Shown here in pieces: positions 50,413-60,272 of a DNA stretch of 64,000 nt. A program made the translations under genes and the position numbers. The DNA is from Thalassobaculum_A sp040219615 (GTDB taxonomy: Bacteria; Pseudomonadota; Alphaproteobacteria; Thalassobaculales; Thalassobaculaceae). Each line of letters opens with the position of its first letter. Within the stretch, counting starts at the first letter, position 1. Where the stretch lies: NCBI RefSeq assembly GCF_040219615.1, contig NZ_JAVJSE010000010.1, positions 372,001 to 436,000 of the forward strand, given 5' to 3'. The notes beneath the pieces were generated by a model. That model was not told the DNA's origin and did not search any database. It was given only the letters and a program-made list of their open reading frames with translations.

Positions 50413-50994
50413 ATGAAGATTTCGGTCCAGGGCAAGCAGCTCGACGTGGGCGACGCCTTGCGCGAGCGCATCGAGTCGACGGTCGAGCAGATCGCCGCCA
50501 AGTATTTTTCCAACCCGATCGACGCGACGGTGACCCTGTCGCGGCAGGGCCCGGGCTTCAAGGCCGACATCAACGTGCATGTCGGCAAGGGCATCTCGGT
50601 CACCTCCGAGGGCACCAACGGCGACGCGCATGCCGCGTTCGACGGGGCCGCGGAGCGGATCGACAAGCAGCTGCGGCGCTACAAGCGGCGGCTGCGCGAC
50701 CACCATCGAGGTCACTCCGAGGAGGCGGCTCCGGCGGCCCAGTACGTGCTGGCGGCCGAGGCTGACGACACCCCGGAGCCCGAGACCGTGGACGGCTGGG
50801 AGCCGGTCGTGGTCGCCGAGATGGAGACCACCATCGAAGTGCTTACCGTGGGTGAGGCCGTGATGCGCATGGATCTCGCCAGCGCGCCGGCCCTGATGTT
50901 CCGCAACCGGGGGCATGGCGGCCTGAACATGATCTACCGCCGCCCGGACGGCAATGTCGGCTGGGTCGACCCGCCGAGCCGCACCCAGAGCTGA
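50413..50994 (+). CDS. hpf: Ribosome hibernation promoting factor, long form
   Basis: 193 residues. The N-terminal S30AE domain (about 1-97) has the expected 'SVQGKQLDVGDALRERIE' start. An acidic linker leads to the C-terminal dimerisation domain (about 130-190), with 'KVLTV'-like 'EVLTVGEAVMRMDLASAPALMFRN' and 'MIYRRPDGNVGWVDP'. The long form joins two 70S ribosomes into 100S particles in stationary phase. It lies downstream of rpoN (203 bp) and 59 bp upstream of ptsN. Confidence 0.95.
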   Translation: MKISVQGKQLDVGDALRERIESTVEQIAAKYFSNPIDATVTLSRQGPGFKADINVHVGKGISVTSEGTNGDAHAAFDGAAERIDKQLRRYKRRLRDHHRGHSEEAAPAAQYVLAAEADDTPEPETVDGWEPVVVAEMETTIEVLTVGEAVMRMDLASAPALMFRNRGHGGLNMIYRRPDGNVGWVDPPSRTQS

Positions 50995-51053
50995 CGACGA
51001 CATGGAACCGCCGGCGTCGGGACGCGCCGGGCGGCGAAAGGACGACTGCAGCG

Positions 51054-51518
51054 ATGGACATCACGGATTTGATCTCGAGTGACGCCATCATCCCGACCCT
51101 GCGCGCGCCCAGCAAGAAGCAGGCGCTCCAGGAGTTGGCCCGCAAGGCCAGCGAGCTGACCGGCATCGAGGCTCGGGAGATCTTCGACGTGCTGCTCGAA
51201 CGCGAGCGGCTGGGCACCACCGGAGTCGGGCACGGCATCGCGATCCCGCACGGCAAGCTGGCCAAGCTCGACCGGCTTTACGGCGTGTTCGCCCGCATGG
51301 AGCAGCCGATCGACTTCGACTCGATCGACGACGAGCCGGTCGACCTGCTGTTCCTGCTGCTGGCGCCCGAGAGCGCCGGGGCCGACCATCTGAAGGCCCT
51401 GGCCCGGGTCTCCCGGCTGCTGCGCGACCGCACCGTGTGCAACAAGCTGCGCGGCTGCGAGAGCCGGGACGCGATCTACGCGCTGTTCACCGACACCACG
51501 GCCAGTCACGCCGCCTGA
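51054..51518 (+). CDS. ptsN: PTS IIA-like nitrogen-regulatory protein
   Basis: 154 residues of the EIIA-Ntr family. The phosphorylated histidine is H66 in 'GHGIAIPHGKL'; the second half carries 'LLAPESAGADHLKALARVSRLLRD'. It receives phosphate from the PtsP/NPr chain and signals nitrogen and potassium status instead of carrying sugar. Position after rpoN and hpf is the classical arrangement. It converges on the DUF1150 gene. Confidence 0.96.
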   Translation: MDITDLISSDAIIPTLRAPSKKQALQELARKASELTGIEAREIFDVLLERERLGTTGVGHGIAIPHGKLAKLDRLYGVFARMEQPIDFDSIDDEPVDLLFLLLAPESAGADHLKALARVSRLLRDRTVCNKLRGCESRDAIYALFTDTTASHAA

Positions 51519-51548
51519 GCGGATCGCAAAGGCGGCGCAGCGGCCCGT

Positions 51549-51755
51549 TCAGTGCACGCTGACCGGCTGCAGGTCGTTCTGGCGGATGGCGAGTTGGGCC
51601 AGCTCCAGGCTGGGGAACACGGTTACGCCGGTCCCGTCCGCGGCATGCACAGCGAACCGCATCTCCTGCTCGATCTCGACCGGCTTGACGTAGGCGATCT
51701 GGTCGACGCCCAGGGTGGCCAGGGCCTGCGGGCTGATCTGGCGGATATCGTTCAT
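51549..51755 (-). CDS. DUF1150 family small protein
   Basis: 68 residues. The pattern 'LATLGVDQIAYVKPVEIE..MRFAVHAADGT' matches the DUF1150 family, small proteins that are widespread in Alphaproteobacteria and usually sit beside an hsp20 gene, as here. A perfect AGGAGGTGA lies five bases before the start. Function unknown; stress-linked by context. Confidence 0.92.
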   Translation of the reverse strand: MNDIRQISPQALATLGVDQIAYVKPVEIEQEMRFAVHAADGTGVTVFPSLELAQLAIRQNDLQPVSVH

Positions 51756-51840
51756 CGTCACCTCCTGCGCCCCGGCCATCGCGGCCCGGAGCCTTGGGTA
51801 CGGGTTGGTCGGGCCCCGCTCGAGCGGCAGCCCCTGTGGG

Positions 51841-52287
51841 TCATTCGGGCTTGACGTCGATCGTCCTGCCCTGCTTTCCGCCTCCGCGGATCTCGATGGT
51901 GTGCACCTTGGTCTCCGGCACCGGCCGGACCAGGTCGATATGCAGCAGGCCGTTGTCCAGTTCCGCGCCCTCGACCTTGATGCCCTCGGCCAGGACGAAG
52001 GTCCGCAGGAACTGCCGGGCGGCGATCCCCCGATGCAGGTAGATGCGGTCTTCCTCCTCGGCCTGCCGGCCGCGCACCACCAGCTGGTTGTCCTCGATCT
52101 GGACGCTGAGGTCGGCCATCGAGAAACCGGCGACCGCCAGCGTGATCCGCAGCCCGTTCTCGGAGGTCTGCTCGATGTTGTAGGGCGGGTAGCCGTCCGC
52201 CTGGGCCTTCTGCACCCGATCCAGGGCGCGCTCGAAATGATCGAAGCCCAGCAGCAGCGGCGAGTTGAAAAGCGACATGCGCGACAT
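51841..52287 (-). CDS. Small heat-shock protein, Hsp20 family
   Basis: 148 residues. The N-terminal 'MSLFNSPLLLGFDHFERALDR' segment matches IbpA-type proteins of Alphaproteobacteria. The alpha-crystallin domain (about 40-130) has 'LAVAGFSMADLSVQIEDNQLVVRG' and the conserved 'LHRGIAARQFLRTFVLAEG'. It prevents aggregation of unfolded proteins. AGGAGA supports the start at 52287 over the ATG three codons later. DUF1150 follows after 85 bp on the same strand. Confidence 0.94.
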   Translation of the reverse strand: MSRMSLFNSPLLLGFDHFERALDRVQKAQADGYPPYNIEQTSENGLRITLAVAGFSMADLSVQIEDNQLVVRGRQAEEEDRIYLHRGIAARQFLRTFVLAEGIKVEGAELDNGLLHIDLVRPVPETKVHTIEIRGGGKQGRTIDVKPE

Positions 52288-52449
52288 CGGCCTCTCCTCA
52301 GGCGAGCGAGAACCCCAAGCATCGGCCCGCGGCATGCGGCGCCGAGTGCGGACCGCCCCGTCAGGCCGCGGACCGCACGCCATAACGTGGTGGGTGCGGG
52401 AGCACCGGTCAAGAGACGGTAACGGCCGACCGCCGGCGGCTCCGGCCGG

Positions 52450-53145
52450 TCATCGGCGGGCGAGGCGCGGCATCCGCTCGGGATCAAGGGGTTCGGCCAG
52501 GCCGACGCTGCCGCGCCGGCCGACATGGATGGCCGCCACCGCCAGCCCGGCGCCGGTATCGATCAGGATCGGCGCCCCGGAATCGCCGCCGATCGCCTCG
52601 CAGTCGTGGTTCCACAGGCCGTCGTCCGACCAGCCGAGGAACCGGCAGGCCGGGTCGACGGTCAGGACCTGGCCCTTGTCGCGGCTGTAGCCGGCCTGGA
52701 ACAGCGCGGTGCCCGGCACGGTGCCCCGCCTGGCGATCGGCACCGACGCGATCATCGCCGGACCGTCGAGCCGCACCAGCACCGCCTCGTTGCCGACCGG
52801 CTCGTAGCCGACCGCCTGGCGGTGCTCGATGTAGCCGCCACGGCTGTAGCCGGGCAGGAAATGCACGAGGTCGGGCGCCACCCATTCCTCGCCGCGGAAA
52901 CCGCCCAGACAGTGCCGGGCGGTCAGCGCCAGGTCGGGGGCGACCAGGGTGGCGGTGCAGTGCCGGCGGATCCGGAAGCCGGCGACGTTCAGGCGCCCGA
53001 CCGCCTGCCAGGGCGCGGCATCGGGTGCGACGATGACCCGGCCGCCGATCGCCGCGCCGGTGGCGTCGGCGTCGCGCGCAACCGTTCCGGACAGCGCCAG
53101 CCCAAGCAGGAGCAGCAGACACGGGGCGAGGCGCCGCACAATCAT
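52450..53145 (-). CDS. Trypsin-like serine protease with altered Asp
   Basis: 231 residues with a signal peptide (about 1-25). The chymotrypsin fold shows H78 (LTARHC) and S189 (IGGDSGAPI). Where the catalytic Asp is expected (DxAL-L) the sequence is N119-EAVLVRL. Cysteines C63 and C79 bracket the His loop and C170s/C182 bracket the Ser loop, as in the usual disulfides. The Asn may reduce activity. The upstream open frame (to 53274) lies across the neighbour, so 53145 is used. Likely periplasmic. Confidence 0.85.
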   Translation of the reverse strand: MIVRRLAPCLLLLLGLALSGTVARDADATGAAIGGRVIVAPDAAPWQAVGRLNVAGFRIRRHCTATLVAPDLALTARHCLGGFRGEEWVAPDLVHFLPGYSRGGYIEHRQAVGYEPVGNEAVLVRLDGPAMIASVPIARRGTVPGTALFQAGYSRDKGQVLTVDPACRFLGWSDDGLWNHDCEAIGGDSGAPILIDTGAGLAVAAIHVGRRGSVGLAEPLDPERMPRLARR

Positions 53146-53209
53146 GCAGGATATGTAGCGGCTCCGCCGCGCCGCGCCAGTGTCAATTCGGTGCCGGGTC
53201 GGCGAGGCG

Positions 53210-54037
53210 TCAGGCGCCGCCGGGGTAGTCCGGGTCCAGGACGAACGGATACGGGCCGTCGTAGCGCTCGACATAGACCTGGTGGGTCACCACGCCGGTG
53301 CCCTCGATCCAGGCATGCACCAGGAAGGCCGGCGGCTCCATGACGAACAGCCCGTCGGCACCCGGGTCCAGCCGGTACTCGACCTGATGGGCGACCGACG
53401 GCGCCACCTGGGCGAGCGTGCCGGCCCAGCGCGCCTGGATCGGGCGGTGGTGGTGGCCGCACAGCACCCGCTCGATCTGCGGGTTGTCGGCCACGATCGC
53501 GGCCAGTTCCGCGGCGCCGTCGAGCAGCCGGATCGCGTCCATGTGCTCGATGCCGCAGGCGAAGGGCGGGTGGTGCAGCGCCAGCAGGGTCGGCCGGTCG
53601 GCAGCCTCGGCCAGCGTGGCCCGCAGCCTGGACAGCCGGCGCTCGCACAGCGCGCCGTGGCCGTGGCCCGGCACCACGGAGTCGACGCCGATCAGCCGCA
53701 GCGGGCCGTGGTCGGCGACGAAGTCGACGAACACCGGGTCGTCGCCGAGGGTCGGCCAGCCGGCGAATGCGTCGCGCAGCGGGCCGCGACGGTCGTGGTT
53801 GCCGGGGATCAGGTAGACCGGCATCGCCAGCGGCTCGAGCATCCGGCGCAGCAGCGCGTATTCCGAGGCGAGCCCGCAGTCGGTCAGGTCGCCGGACAGG
53901 ATCAGCGCGTCGGGCCGGGGATCGAGCGTGCGCAGGGTGGCCAGCGCGCGGGCCAGCAGGGTGTTGACCTCGACGACACGGTAGGCCGGCGTGCCCGAGG
54001 GCCGGACGTGCAGGTCGGTAATCTGGGCGATCAGCAT
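53210..54037 (-). CDS. GpdQ-like metallophosphoesterase
   Basis: 275 residues with all five metallophosphoesterase motifs: DLH (8-10), GDLTD (49-53), GNHD (78-81), 'LHHPPF' and 'CGHHHRP'. The whole length resembles Enterobacter GpdQ, a glycerophosphodiesterase, including the 'DVNTLL'-like start, 'CGIEHMDAIRL' and 'VAHQVEYRLDP' blocks. It lies 80 bp after the Ugp-type transporter genes, beyond a terminator. Cleavage of glycerophosphodiesters to glycerol-3-phosphate would fit that transporter. A cyclic-nucleotide phosphodiesterase (CpdA) role is the alternative. Confidence 0.88.
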   Translation of the reverse strand: MLIAQITDLHVRPSGTPAYRVVEVNTLLARALATLRTLDPRPDALILSGDLTDCGLASEYALLRRMLEPLAMPVYLIPGNHDRRGPLRDAFAGWPTLGDDPVFVDFVADHGPLRLIGVDSVVPGHGHGALCERRLSRLRATLAEAADRPTLLALHHPPFACGIEHMDAIRLLDGAAELAAIVADNPQIERVLCGHHHRPIQARWAGTLAQVAPSVAHQVEYRLDPGADGLFVMEPPAFLVHAWIEGTGVVTHQVYVERYDGPYPFVLDPDYPGGA

Positions 54038-54061
54038 GACGTTGGTCCCGGAGCAGGATCG

Positions 54062-54102
54062 AAAAAGGCGGAACGGCCCGCCCGAAACCGGCGGGCCGTT
54101 CC
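54062..54102 (-). terminator. Intrinsic terminator after the ABC transporter operon
   Basis: On the minus strand a perfect 13-bp stem (GGAACGGCCCGCC with GGCGGGCCGTTCC, 54070-54082 and 54090-54102), a 7-base loop and, after three more bases, five T. It lies 15 bp downstream of the substrate-binding protein stop. The clearest rho-independent terminator in the window. Confidence 0.88.
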
Positions 54103-54117
54103 CAAGGGGGGAATGCG

Positions 54118-55437
54118 TCAGTTCGGCAGGCTGAGCGCGGTCTGCTCCACATACGGGCGCATGATCTCGTCGGCCTTGGCCTGGGCGGCCTTCAGCGCCT
54201 CGGCCGGCTTCTTCTTGCCGGCGATCACCGCCTGGACCTCGTCCTCCAGCGCCTTGCGGACCGCGACCGTGTTGTAGGTCGCGAACCAGGACTGGGCGTA
54301 CTGCAGCTGATCGAGAGCGACCTTGGCGTCCGGGTTCTCGGCGATGAAGGACTTCATCTCCGGCAGGTCGTAGGCGCCCTTGTTCGGGGCGAAGTAGCCG
54401 GTGAAGCGGCTCCAGTGACCGGAGATCTCGGGGCTGGTCAGCCACTTGATCAGGGTCCAGGAGGCCTGCCTGCGCTCGTCCGACAGGCCCTTCGGCATGA
54501 TCAGCGAGGCGCCGCCGATGGCGACCGCGTTGCGCAGGTTGCGCGGCACGAAGGCGACCCCGTAGTTGCCCTTCATGTTCTGGCGGATGAACGACAGCGA
54601 GCCGGTCGAGAGCACCACCATCGAGGCCTGGCCGGCGAAGAACGCGGTCGACACCGCCTTGCCGTCGGTCACGCCGTCCGGCATCACCTTGTGCTTGTGG
54701 GCCATGTCGCCCACCAGGGTCAGGGCGCCGAGCATGCTCGGGGTGTCGTAGTACACCTCGCCGCCGAACGCCGGGTTGTAGTACAGGCCGCCGTTCGACA
54801 TGGTCAGCGCGGTCATCACCCAGCCGAGATAGTCGTAGTTGCCCGGCAGCATCAGGCCGTAGCGCTTGATGCTGTCGCCGTCGCGCACGGTCAGCTTCTT
54901 CGCGGCGTCGACCCACTCGGCCCAGGTCTTCGGCGGGTTCGCCGGGTCCAGCCCGACCTCCTTGAAGTGGTCGGCGTTGAAGTACAGCAGCGGCGTGGAG
55001 TTGTGGAACGGCGCCGCCCAGATCTTGTCGGCGAAGCGGGCGTTGCCGTGCAGCGCCGGCCAGAACCGGTTCATGAAGGCGTCCGGGGTCTGGCCGTCGG
55101 CCACCACCATCGGATCCAGCGGCTGGATCTCGCCGTTGATCTGGTACTCGAGCACGAAGTTCGCGCTCATGATGACCGCCGCCGGCGGCTGGCCGGCCTT
55201 GATGGCGGCGCGGGTCTTGATGTTGGTCTCGTCGTAGGACCCGGTGTATACCGCGGTCGCCTTGATCTCCGGATGCTCGGCGTTGAACCGGTCCATCAGG
55301 GACTTCATCTCCTTCGCCAGCTTGCCCTCGACCGGGACCGGGAAGAACATCTCGATCTCGGTCGCGGCCGACGCCGCTCCCGATCCGAGGCCGAGGGTGA
55401 TCGCCGCGGCGAGCGCAGCGGATGCGAGACGGGACAT
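54118..55437 (-). CDS. ABC transporter substrate-binding protein, UgpB-like
   Basis: 439 residues of the family 1 (glycerol-3-phosphate/sugar) binding proteins. Signal peptide about 1-24 (ending GAASA-AT). Blocks shared with UgpB: 'EGKLAKEMKSLMDRFNAEHP', 'APFHNSTPLLYFNADHFKEVGLDPANPPKTW' (in blocks), 'LSTGSLSFIR' and 'GGASLIMPKG'. It captures a phosphorylated polyol or sugar in the periplasm. It follows the two permease genes (12 bp) and is the last gene before the terminator. The ATPase gene is divergent at 57554. Confidence 0.93.
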   Translation of the reverse strand: MSRLASAALAAAITLGLGSGAASAATEIEMFFPVPVEGKLAKEMKSLMDRFNAEHPEIKATAVYTGSYDETNIKTRAAIKAGQPPAAVIMSANFVLEYQINGEIQPLDPMVVADGQTPDAFMNRFWPALHGNARFADKIWAAPFHNSTPLLYFNADHFKEVGLDPANPPKTWAEWVDAAKKLTVRDGDSIKRYGLMLPGNYDYLGWVMTALTMSNGGLYYNPAFGGEVYYDTPSMLGALTLVGDMAHKHKVMPDGVTDGKAVSTAFFAGQASMVVLSTGSLSFIRQNMKGNYGVAFVPRNLRNAVAIGGASLIMPKGLSDERRQASWTLIKWLTSPEISGHWSRFTGYFAPNKGAYDLPEMKSFIAENPDAKVALDQLQYAQSWFATYNTVAVRKALEDEVQAVIAGKKKPAEALKAAQAKADEIMRPYVEQTALSLPN

Positions 55438-55449
55438 CGCCGTAACCTC

Positions 55450-56298
55450 CTATTTGACGCCAGAGAACAGGAACGAGTTGACGAACTGCCGCTGGAACAG
55501 CGCGAACGCCGCCAGCAGCGGGGCCGCCACCAGGAAGGTGCCGGCCGCGATCACGCCCCATTGCGAGGCGCTCTCGGCCCCCATGGTGAAGGAGGCGAGA
55601 CCGATGGTGAGGGTCTGGTTGTCGGGCGAGGCGATGACCATCAGCGGCCACAGGAACTCGTTCCAGTGGCTCACCACCGAGACGATGCCGAAGGCGATCA
55701 TGCCGGGGCGCGCCAGCGGCACCAGCACCCGCCACACCAGCTGCTACCAGGTGGCGCCGTCGACGATCGCCGCCTCCTCGAAGTCCTTGGGGATGGTCCG
55801 GAAGGTCTGGCGCATCAGGAACACCCCGAAGGCCGACGCGAAATACGGCGCCATCACGCCGAGCAGGCTGTCGTACAGGCCGAGCCGGGTGATCGTGATC
55901 AGGTTCGGCACGATCAGGATCGGCGGCACCAGCATCAGCTGCAGCAGGAAGCCGTAGAACACCAGTTCCTTGCCCGGGAACCGCAGCCGCGCGAAGGCGT
56001 AGCCGGCCAGCGTGACGGTGGCGAGCTGGACGGCCAGCGTGCCCAGGCACACCAGGGCGGTGTTCAGGTACAGCAGCGGGAAGTCGGCGGAGTCCAGCGC
56101 CTCGACGAAGTTCGCCAGGGTCGGCGCGAAATCCGGCCACAGCGACGCCATGTCGAGCCCGCCGAAGTTCTGCGGCCGGAACGACGCGATCGCCATCCAC
56201 AGCAGCGGCGTCGACCACACCAGCACGATCGCCGACAGGGCGAGCAGCGCCAGCAGCGCCGACGGGCTCGGGCCACGCATGGCGCGCTCAGGCTTCAT
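55450..56298 (-). pseudogene. ABC permease, UgpE-like, with in-frame amber codon
   Basis: The frame reads through 282 codons as one permease, but codon 185 is TAG (55744-55746). Upstream it ends '..FEEAAIVDGATW'; downstream it resumes 'QLVWRVLVPLARPGMIAFG'. Relatives read GATWWQ at this point, so TGG to TAG (one base) is the simplest cause. The stop is inside the EAA loop that contacts the ATPase, so a truncated product would not work. Both halves are otherwise clean and the operon looks intact. Recent mutation, sequencing error or read-through are all possible. Confidence 0.85.
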
Positions 56299-57190
56299 AG
56301 TGGATGCCCCGCTCGAGCGTGCGCAGCGACAGGAAGGACAGCGCCAGCAGGCCGGCGACCGACAGCACGGTGGCGGCGGCCGCCTTGCCGTAGTCGTAGT
56401 TCTCGTGCGCCTGCTGGTAGATGTAGAACAGCAGCAGGTTGGTGGAGTCCGACGGCCCGCCCTCGGTCAGCACCACCACGTGGTCGACCTGGGTGATGAC
56501 GTTGACCAGCGCGATCACCAGCACGAAGGCCAGGGTCGGCCCGAGCAGCGGCAGGGTGATGCGGCGGAACCGCGCCCAGGCGCCGGCGCCCTCGATGCGC
56601 GCCGCCTCGTACAGGTCGAGCGGGATCGCCTGCAGCCCGGCCAGGAAGAACAGCATGTAGTAGCCGGCATTCTTCCACACCGTCAGCACGACCAGCGACC
56701 AGAGCGCGATGTCCGGATTGCCGAGCCAGTTGGTGCTGCCGGCGCCCAGCTTGGCCAGGTAGTAGTCGAGCAGGCCGATCCCCGGCATGAACACGAACAG
56801 GAACAGCGCGGCGGCCGCCACCAGCGGCAGCAGGACCGGGAAGAACACCACGGTCCGCAGGGCCGCGTTGAAGCGCGTGGCGTCCTGCAGCCCGACCGCC
56901 AGCGCCATCGCGACCGCCACCGACGGCAGGATGGTGCCGAGCGCATAGAGCAGGTTGTTCGACACCGCGCGCCCGAAGCTGGCGTCGGCCAGCAACCGCT
57001 CGAAATTGCCCAGGCCGAAGCTCACCAGGTCGGAGCCGAAGGTCTCGATGGTCAGCGACTGCACCAGCACCTGGCCGATCGGCCAGTAGGTGAAGGCGAA
57101 CAGGAACACCAGCGACGGCGCCAGCAGCAGGGCGGCGCGGCCGGCCTGGGTTCGACGGCCGGCCGATCGCCGTGCAAGCGTCGCCGGCAT
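56288..57190 (-). CDS. ABC permease, UgpA-like
   Basis: 300 residues with six membrane helices. The start 'RAALLLAPSLVFLFAFTYWPIGQVL' (from about 17) and the EAA loop 'DLYEAARIEGAGAWARFRRITLPLLGP' are typical of MalF/UgpA permeases. The ATG at 57190 gives the usual N-terminus; a GTG at 57220 would add ten residues. It overlaps the second permease gene by 11 bp. It is the first gene of the permease-permease-binding-protein operon. Confidence 0.93.
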   Translation of the reverse strand: MPATLARRSAGRRTQAGRAALLLAPSLVFLFAFTYWPIGQVLVQSLTIETFGSDLVSFGLGNFERLLADASFGRAVSNNLLYALGTILPSVAVAMALAVGLQDATRFNAALRTVVFFPVLLPLVAAAALFLFVFMPGIGLLDYYLAKLGAGSTNWLGNPDIALWSLVVLTVWKNAGYYMLFFLAGLQAIPLDLYEAARIEGAGAWARFRRITLPLLGPTLAFVLVIALVNVITQVDHVVVLTEGGPSDSTNLLLFYIYQQAHENYDYGKAAAATVLSVAGLLALSFLSLRTLERGIHYEA

Positions 57191-57343
57191 GCCGATCCGG
57201 CCCTCGACCTCCGCTACCACCCCCGGCCCTCCGCCGCCGTATTTCGGAAGCGGGAAAGTGGCGGCGTCGCGTTACCGGGGCGTGTCGGTTCGCGGTCCGG
57301 ACGATGAAGCTTCGACGTCGGATCGGCGGCTTCGGGCGGGGAG

Positions 57344-57490
57344 GCCCGTCGCGCCGTGGGTTCCGGATCGGCCGCGCCGGGGCGGCGCGCCCGTCCGGAA
57401 TGACGGCAAGGGAGGCCAACCTTCTTCTTCCGTCATTCCGGACCGGTCCGCCGCAGGCGGAGTGGAGCCGGAACCCACGACGCGACGGGC
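57344..57490. repeat. Paired inverted repeat, family A copy 3
   Basis: The outer arms match 22 of 23 bases: GCCCGTCGCGCCGTGGGTTCCGG begins the left half (57344) and its complement closes the right half (57490). The inner ends are CCGGAATGACGG and CCGTCATTCCGG around a 24-base spacer. It occupies the 363-bp divergent gap (57191-57553) between the permease operon and its ATPase gene; nothing else is seen in the gap. Confidence 0.88.
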
Positions 57491-57553
57491 GCTCTCATCA
57501 AACCGTCACGCAAACCCGCTAAGGGACGCCGATCCGAGCAACGGGGGTGCCGC

Positions 57554-58606
<1,053 letters not shown>

Positions 58607-58671
58607 CGCACAAGTCCGCTGGCGCCTGCTAAGCTGGCCGCGTCCTCGACCCGCCTGGAGCCCCGACGCCG

Positions 58672-59088
58672 ATGGTCGCCCACACCCGCATCCGCCAGTT
58701 CAACACCGCCGACACCTACCCGGAGCAGAAGCTCGACAACGACCTCTGCCAGGTGGTGGTGGCGCGGGGCGCCATGGTGTTCGTGCGCGGCCAGATCGGC
58801 CAGGACCTGGACAGCTCCGCCAGCGTCGCGGTCGGCGACGCCGCCGGCCAGGCCGAGCAGGCGATGGCCAACATCGCCATGCTGCTGAAGGAGGCCGGCG
58901 CCGAGCTCGAGCACGTCACCAAGATCACCATCTACCTGGTCGACCCGCGCTACCGCGAGGCGGTGTACCGGGTCGTCGGCCGGTGGCTGAAGGGGGTGTT
59001 CCCGGTGTCGACCGGCATCGTGGTGTCGGCGCTCGCGCGGCCGGAATGGCTGGTCGAGATCGACGCCATCGCGGTGATCCCGGACTAG
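58672..59088 (+). CDS. RidA/YjgF/Rid family deaminase-like protein
   Basis: 138 residues. The family core is seen in 'VFVRGQIGQDLD' and the C-terminal 'ARPEWLVEIDAIAVI', whose Arg and Glu line the substrate pocket of RidA-type imine/enamine deaminases. It follows the ATPase gene on the same strand by 65 bp. Rid proteins often detoxify 2-aminoacrylate; subgroup members have other roles, so the exact substrate is open. Confidence 0.88.
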   Translation: MVAHTRIRQFNTADTYPEQKLDNDLCQVVVARGAMVFVRGQIGQDLDSSASVAVGDAAGQAEQAMANIAMLLKEAGAELEHVTKITIYLVDPRYREAVYRVVGRWLKGVFPVSTGIVVSALARPEWLVEIDAIAVIPD

Positions 59089-59124
59089 GCAGGGCGGCGG
59101 GAACGCTGCGCCGCCCTTCGCTTC

Positions 59125-59285
59125 ATGGGTTCCGGATGCGCCCCGCCGCCGGCGGTTCGCTCCGGAATGACGACGGGGGCGCATTTGCGACTGCGGGTCA
59201 ACGATGCGGCTCGCGCCGCTTCAGCCCCCTCCTGTCGTCATTCCGGACGGGCGCGCCGCGCCGGCGCGACCGAGCCGGAACCCAC
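59125..59285. repeat. Paired inverted repeat, family A copy 4
   Basis: The left half (59125-59174) runs from TGGGTTCCGG to CCGGAATGACGAC; the right half (59234-59285) runs from GTCGTCATTCCGG to CCGGAACCCA, with a 59-base spacer. It fills the gap between the convergent RidA and sulfurtransferase genes. Confidence 0.88.
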
Positions 59286-59298
59286 GGCGCGACGGGCC

Positions 59299-60192
59299 TC
59301 AGCCGGTCTGCATCGGCAGGTCGGGGTCGGTCACCCATTCGCCGAGCGAGTTGTCGTACAGCGCCACGTTGCGGTGGCCGAGCCGGGTCAGCCAGAAGGT
59401 CGTCACGCTGGCGGCGATGCCGCCGCCACAGTAGGGGACCACGCGCTCGGCATCCAGGGCCCCGGCCTCGCGCATCGCCGCGGCGATCTCCCCGCGCGGA
59501 ATGAACGCGTTGGTCGACGGGTCCAGGAGATCGCGCGAGGCGACGTTGACCGAGCCGGCGATCCGCCCGGGCCGGCCGTAGTGCACGCCCTCGCCGCGGT
59601 GCTGCTCGGGCGACAGGGCATTGATCACGCAGGCGCCGCCGGCCAGCGCCTCCAGCACGCCGTCGCGGCCGACCACGAGGTGCGGGCGCGGGTCCGGGGT
59701 CAGGGTCGCCGGCGGATGGCGCTCGGCACCGCTCTCGACCGGCCGGCCCTCGGCCGTCCATTTCTTCAGCCCGCCGTCCAGCACCGCGGCGTTGTCGTGG
59801 CCGGCGACCTGCAGCATCCACCAGAACCGGGTGGCCCAGCTCGGGTTGTCGGCGGCGTACAGCACCACCGCGGTGTCGTCGCCGATGCCGTGGGCGCCGA
59901 ACGCCTCGGCCAGCCGTTCCGGGCTCGGCATGGTGAACCGGAATCGCCCGGCCGGGTCGGAGAATTCGTCGCCGGTGATGTCCAGGAAGGCGGAACCCGG
60001 GATATGCGCCCGCTCGTAGCTGGACCGGCCGCTCTCGGCGCGCAGCGTGGTCTGCGGGTCGGGCACCAGGAAGCAGGTGGTGTCGAACACCCGCAGCCCC
60101 GATGCACCGAGATTTGCCGCCAGCCACTCGGTTGAAACCAGGCTGTCCGGCAACCGGGCGGTCGACGGGGCGATCGGGCTTGATCCGGTCAT
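59299..60192 (-). CDS. Sulfurtransferase, SseA/mercaptopyruvate type
   Basis: 297 residues in two rhodanese domains. The second carries the active-site C255 in 'PYCGGGIAAS'; a CG(S/G)G-type loop is closer to mercaptopyruvate sulfurtransferase (CGSGVTA) than to thiosulfate sulfurtransferase (CRKGVTA). It transfers sulfur from 3-mercaptopyruvate or thiosulfate to an acceptor. The start at 60192 has GGGAG. It is divergent from an EamA transporter across 80 bp. Confidence 0.9.
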   Translation of the reverse strand: MTGSSPIAPSTARLPDSLVSTEWLAANLGASGLRVFDTTCFLVPDPQTTLRAESGRSSYERAHIPGSAFLDITGDEFSDPAGRFRFTMPSPERLAEAFGAHGIGDDTAVVLYAADNPSWATRFWWMLQVAGHDNAAVLDGGLKKWTAEGRPVESGAERHPPATLTPDPRPHLVVGRDGVLEALAGGACVINALSPEQHRGEGVHYGRPGRIAGSVNVASRDLLDPSTNAFIPRGEIAAAMREAGALDAERVVPYCGGGIAASVTTFWLTRLGHRNVALYDNSLGEWVTDPDLPMQTG

Positions 60193-60272
60193 GACTGCGT
60201 GCTCCCTTTGTTTTCTCCAAGGCGCTGGCCTGTGCTTCCCCACCGGCGCCGAGCGTCTCCGGAATTCACTAT

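Noticed and set aside
55450..56298. Amber codon read as pyrrolysine or another programmed recoding
   Set aside because: The site is an ordinary Trp in a permease loop and nothing nearby suggests a pyl system; a point change is simpler.
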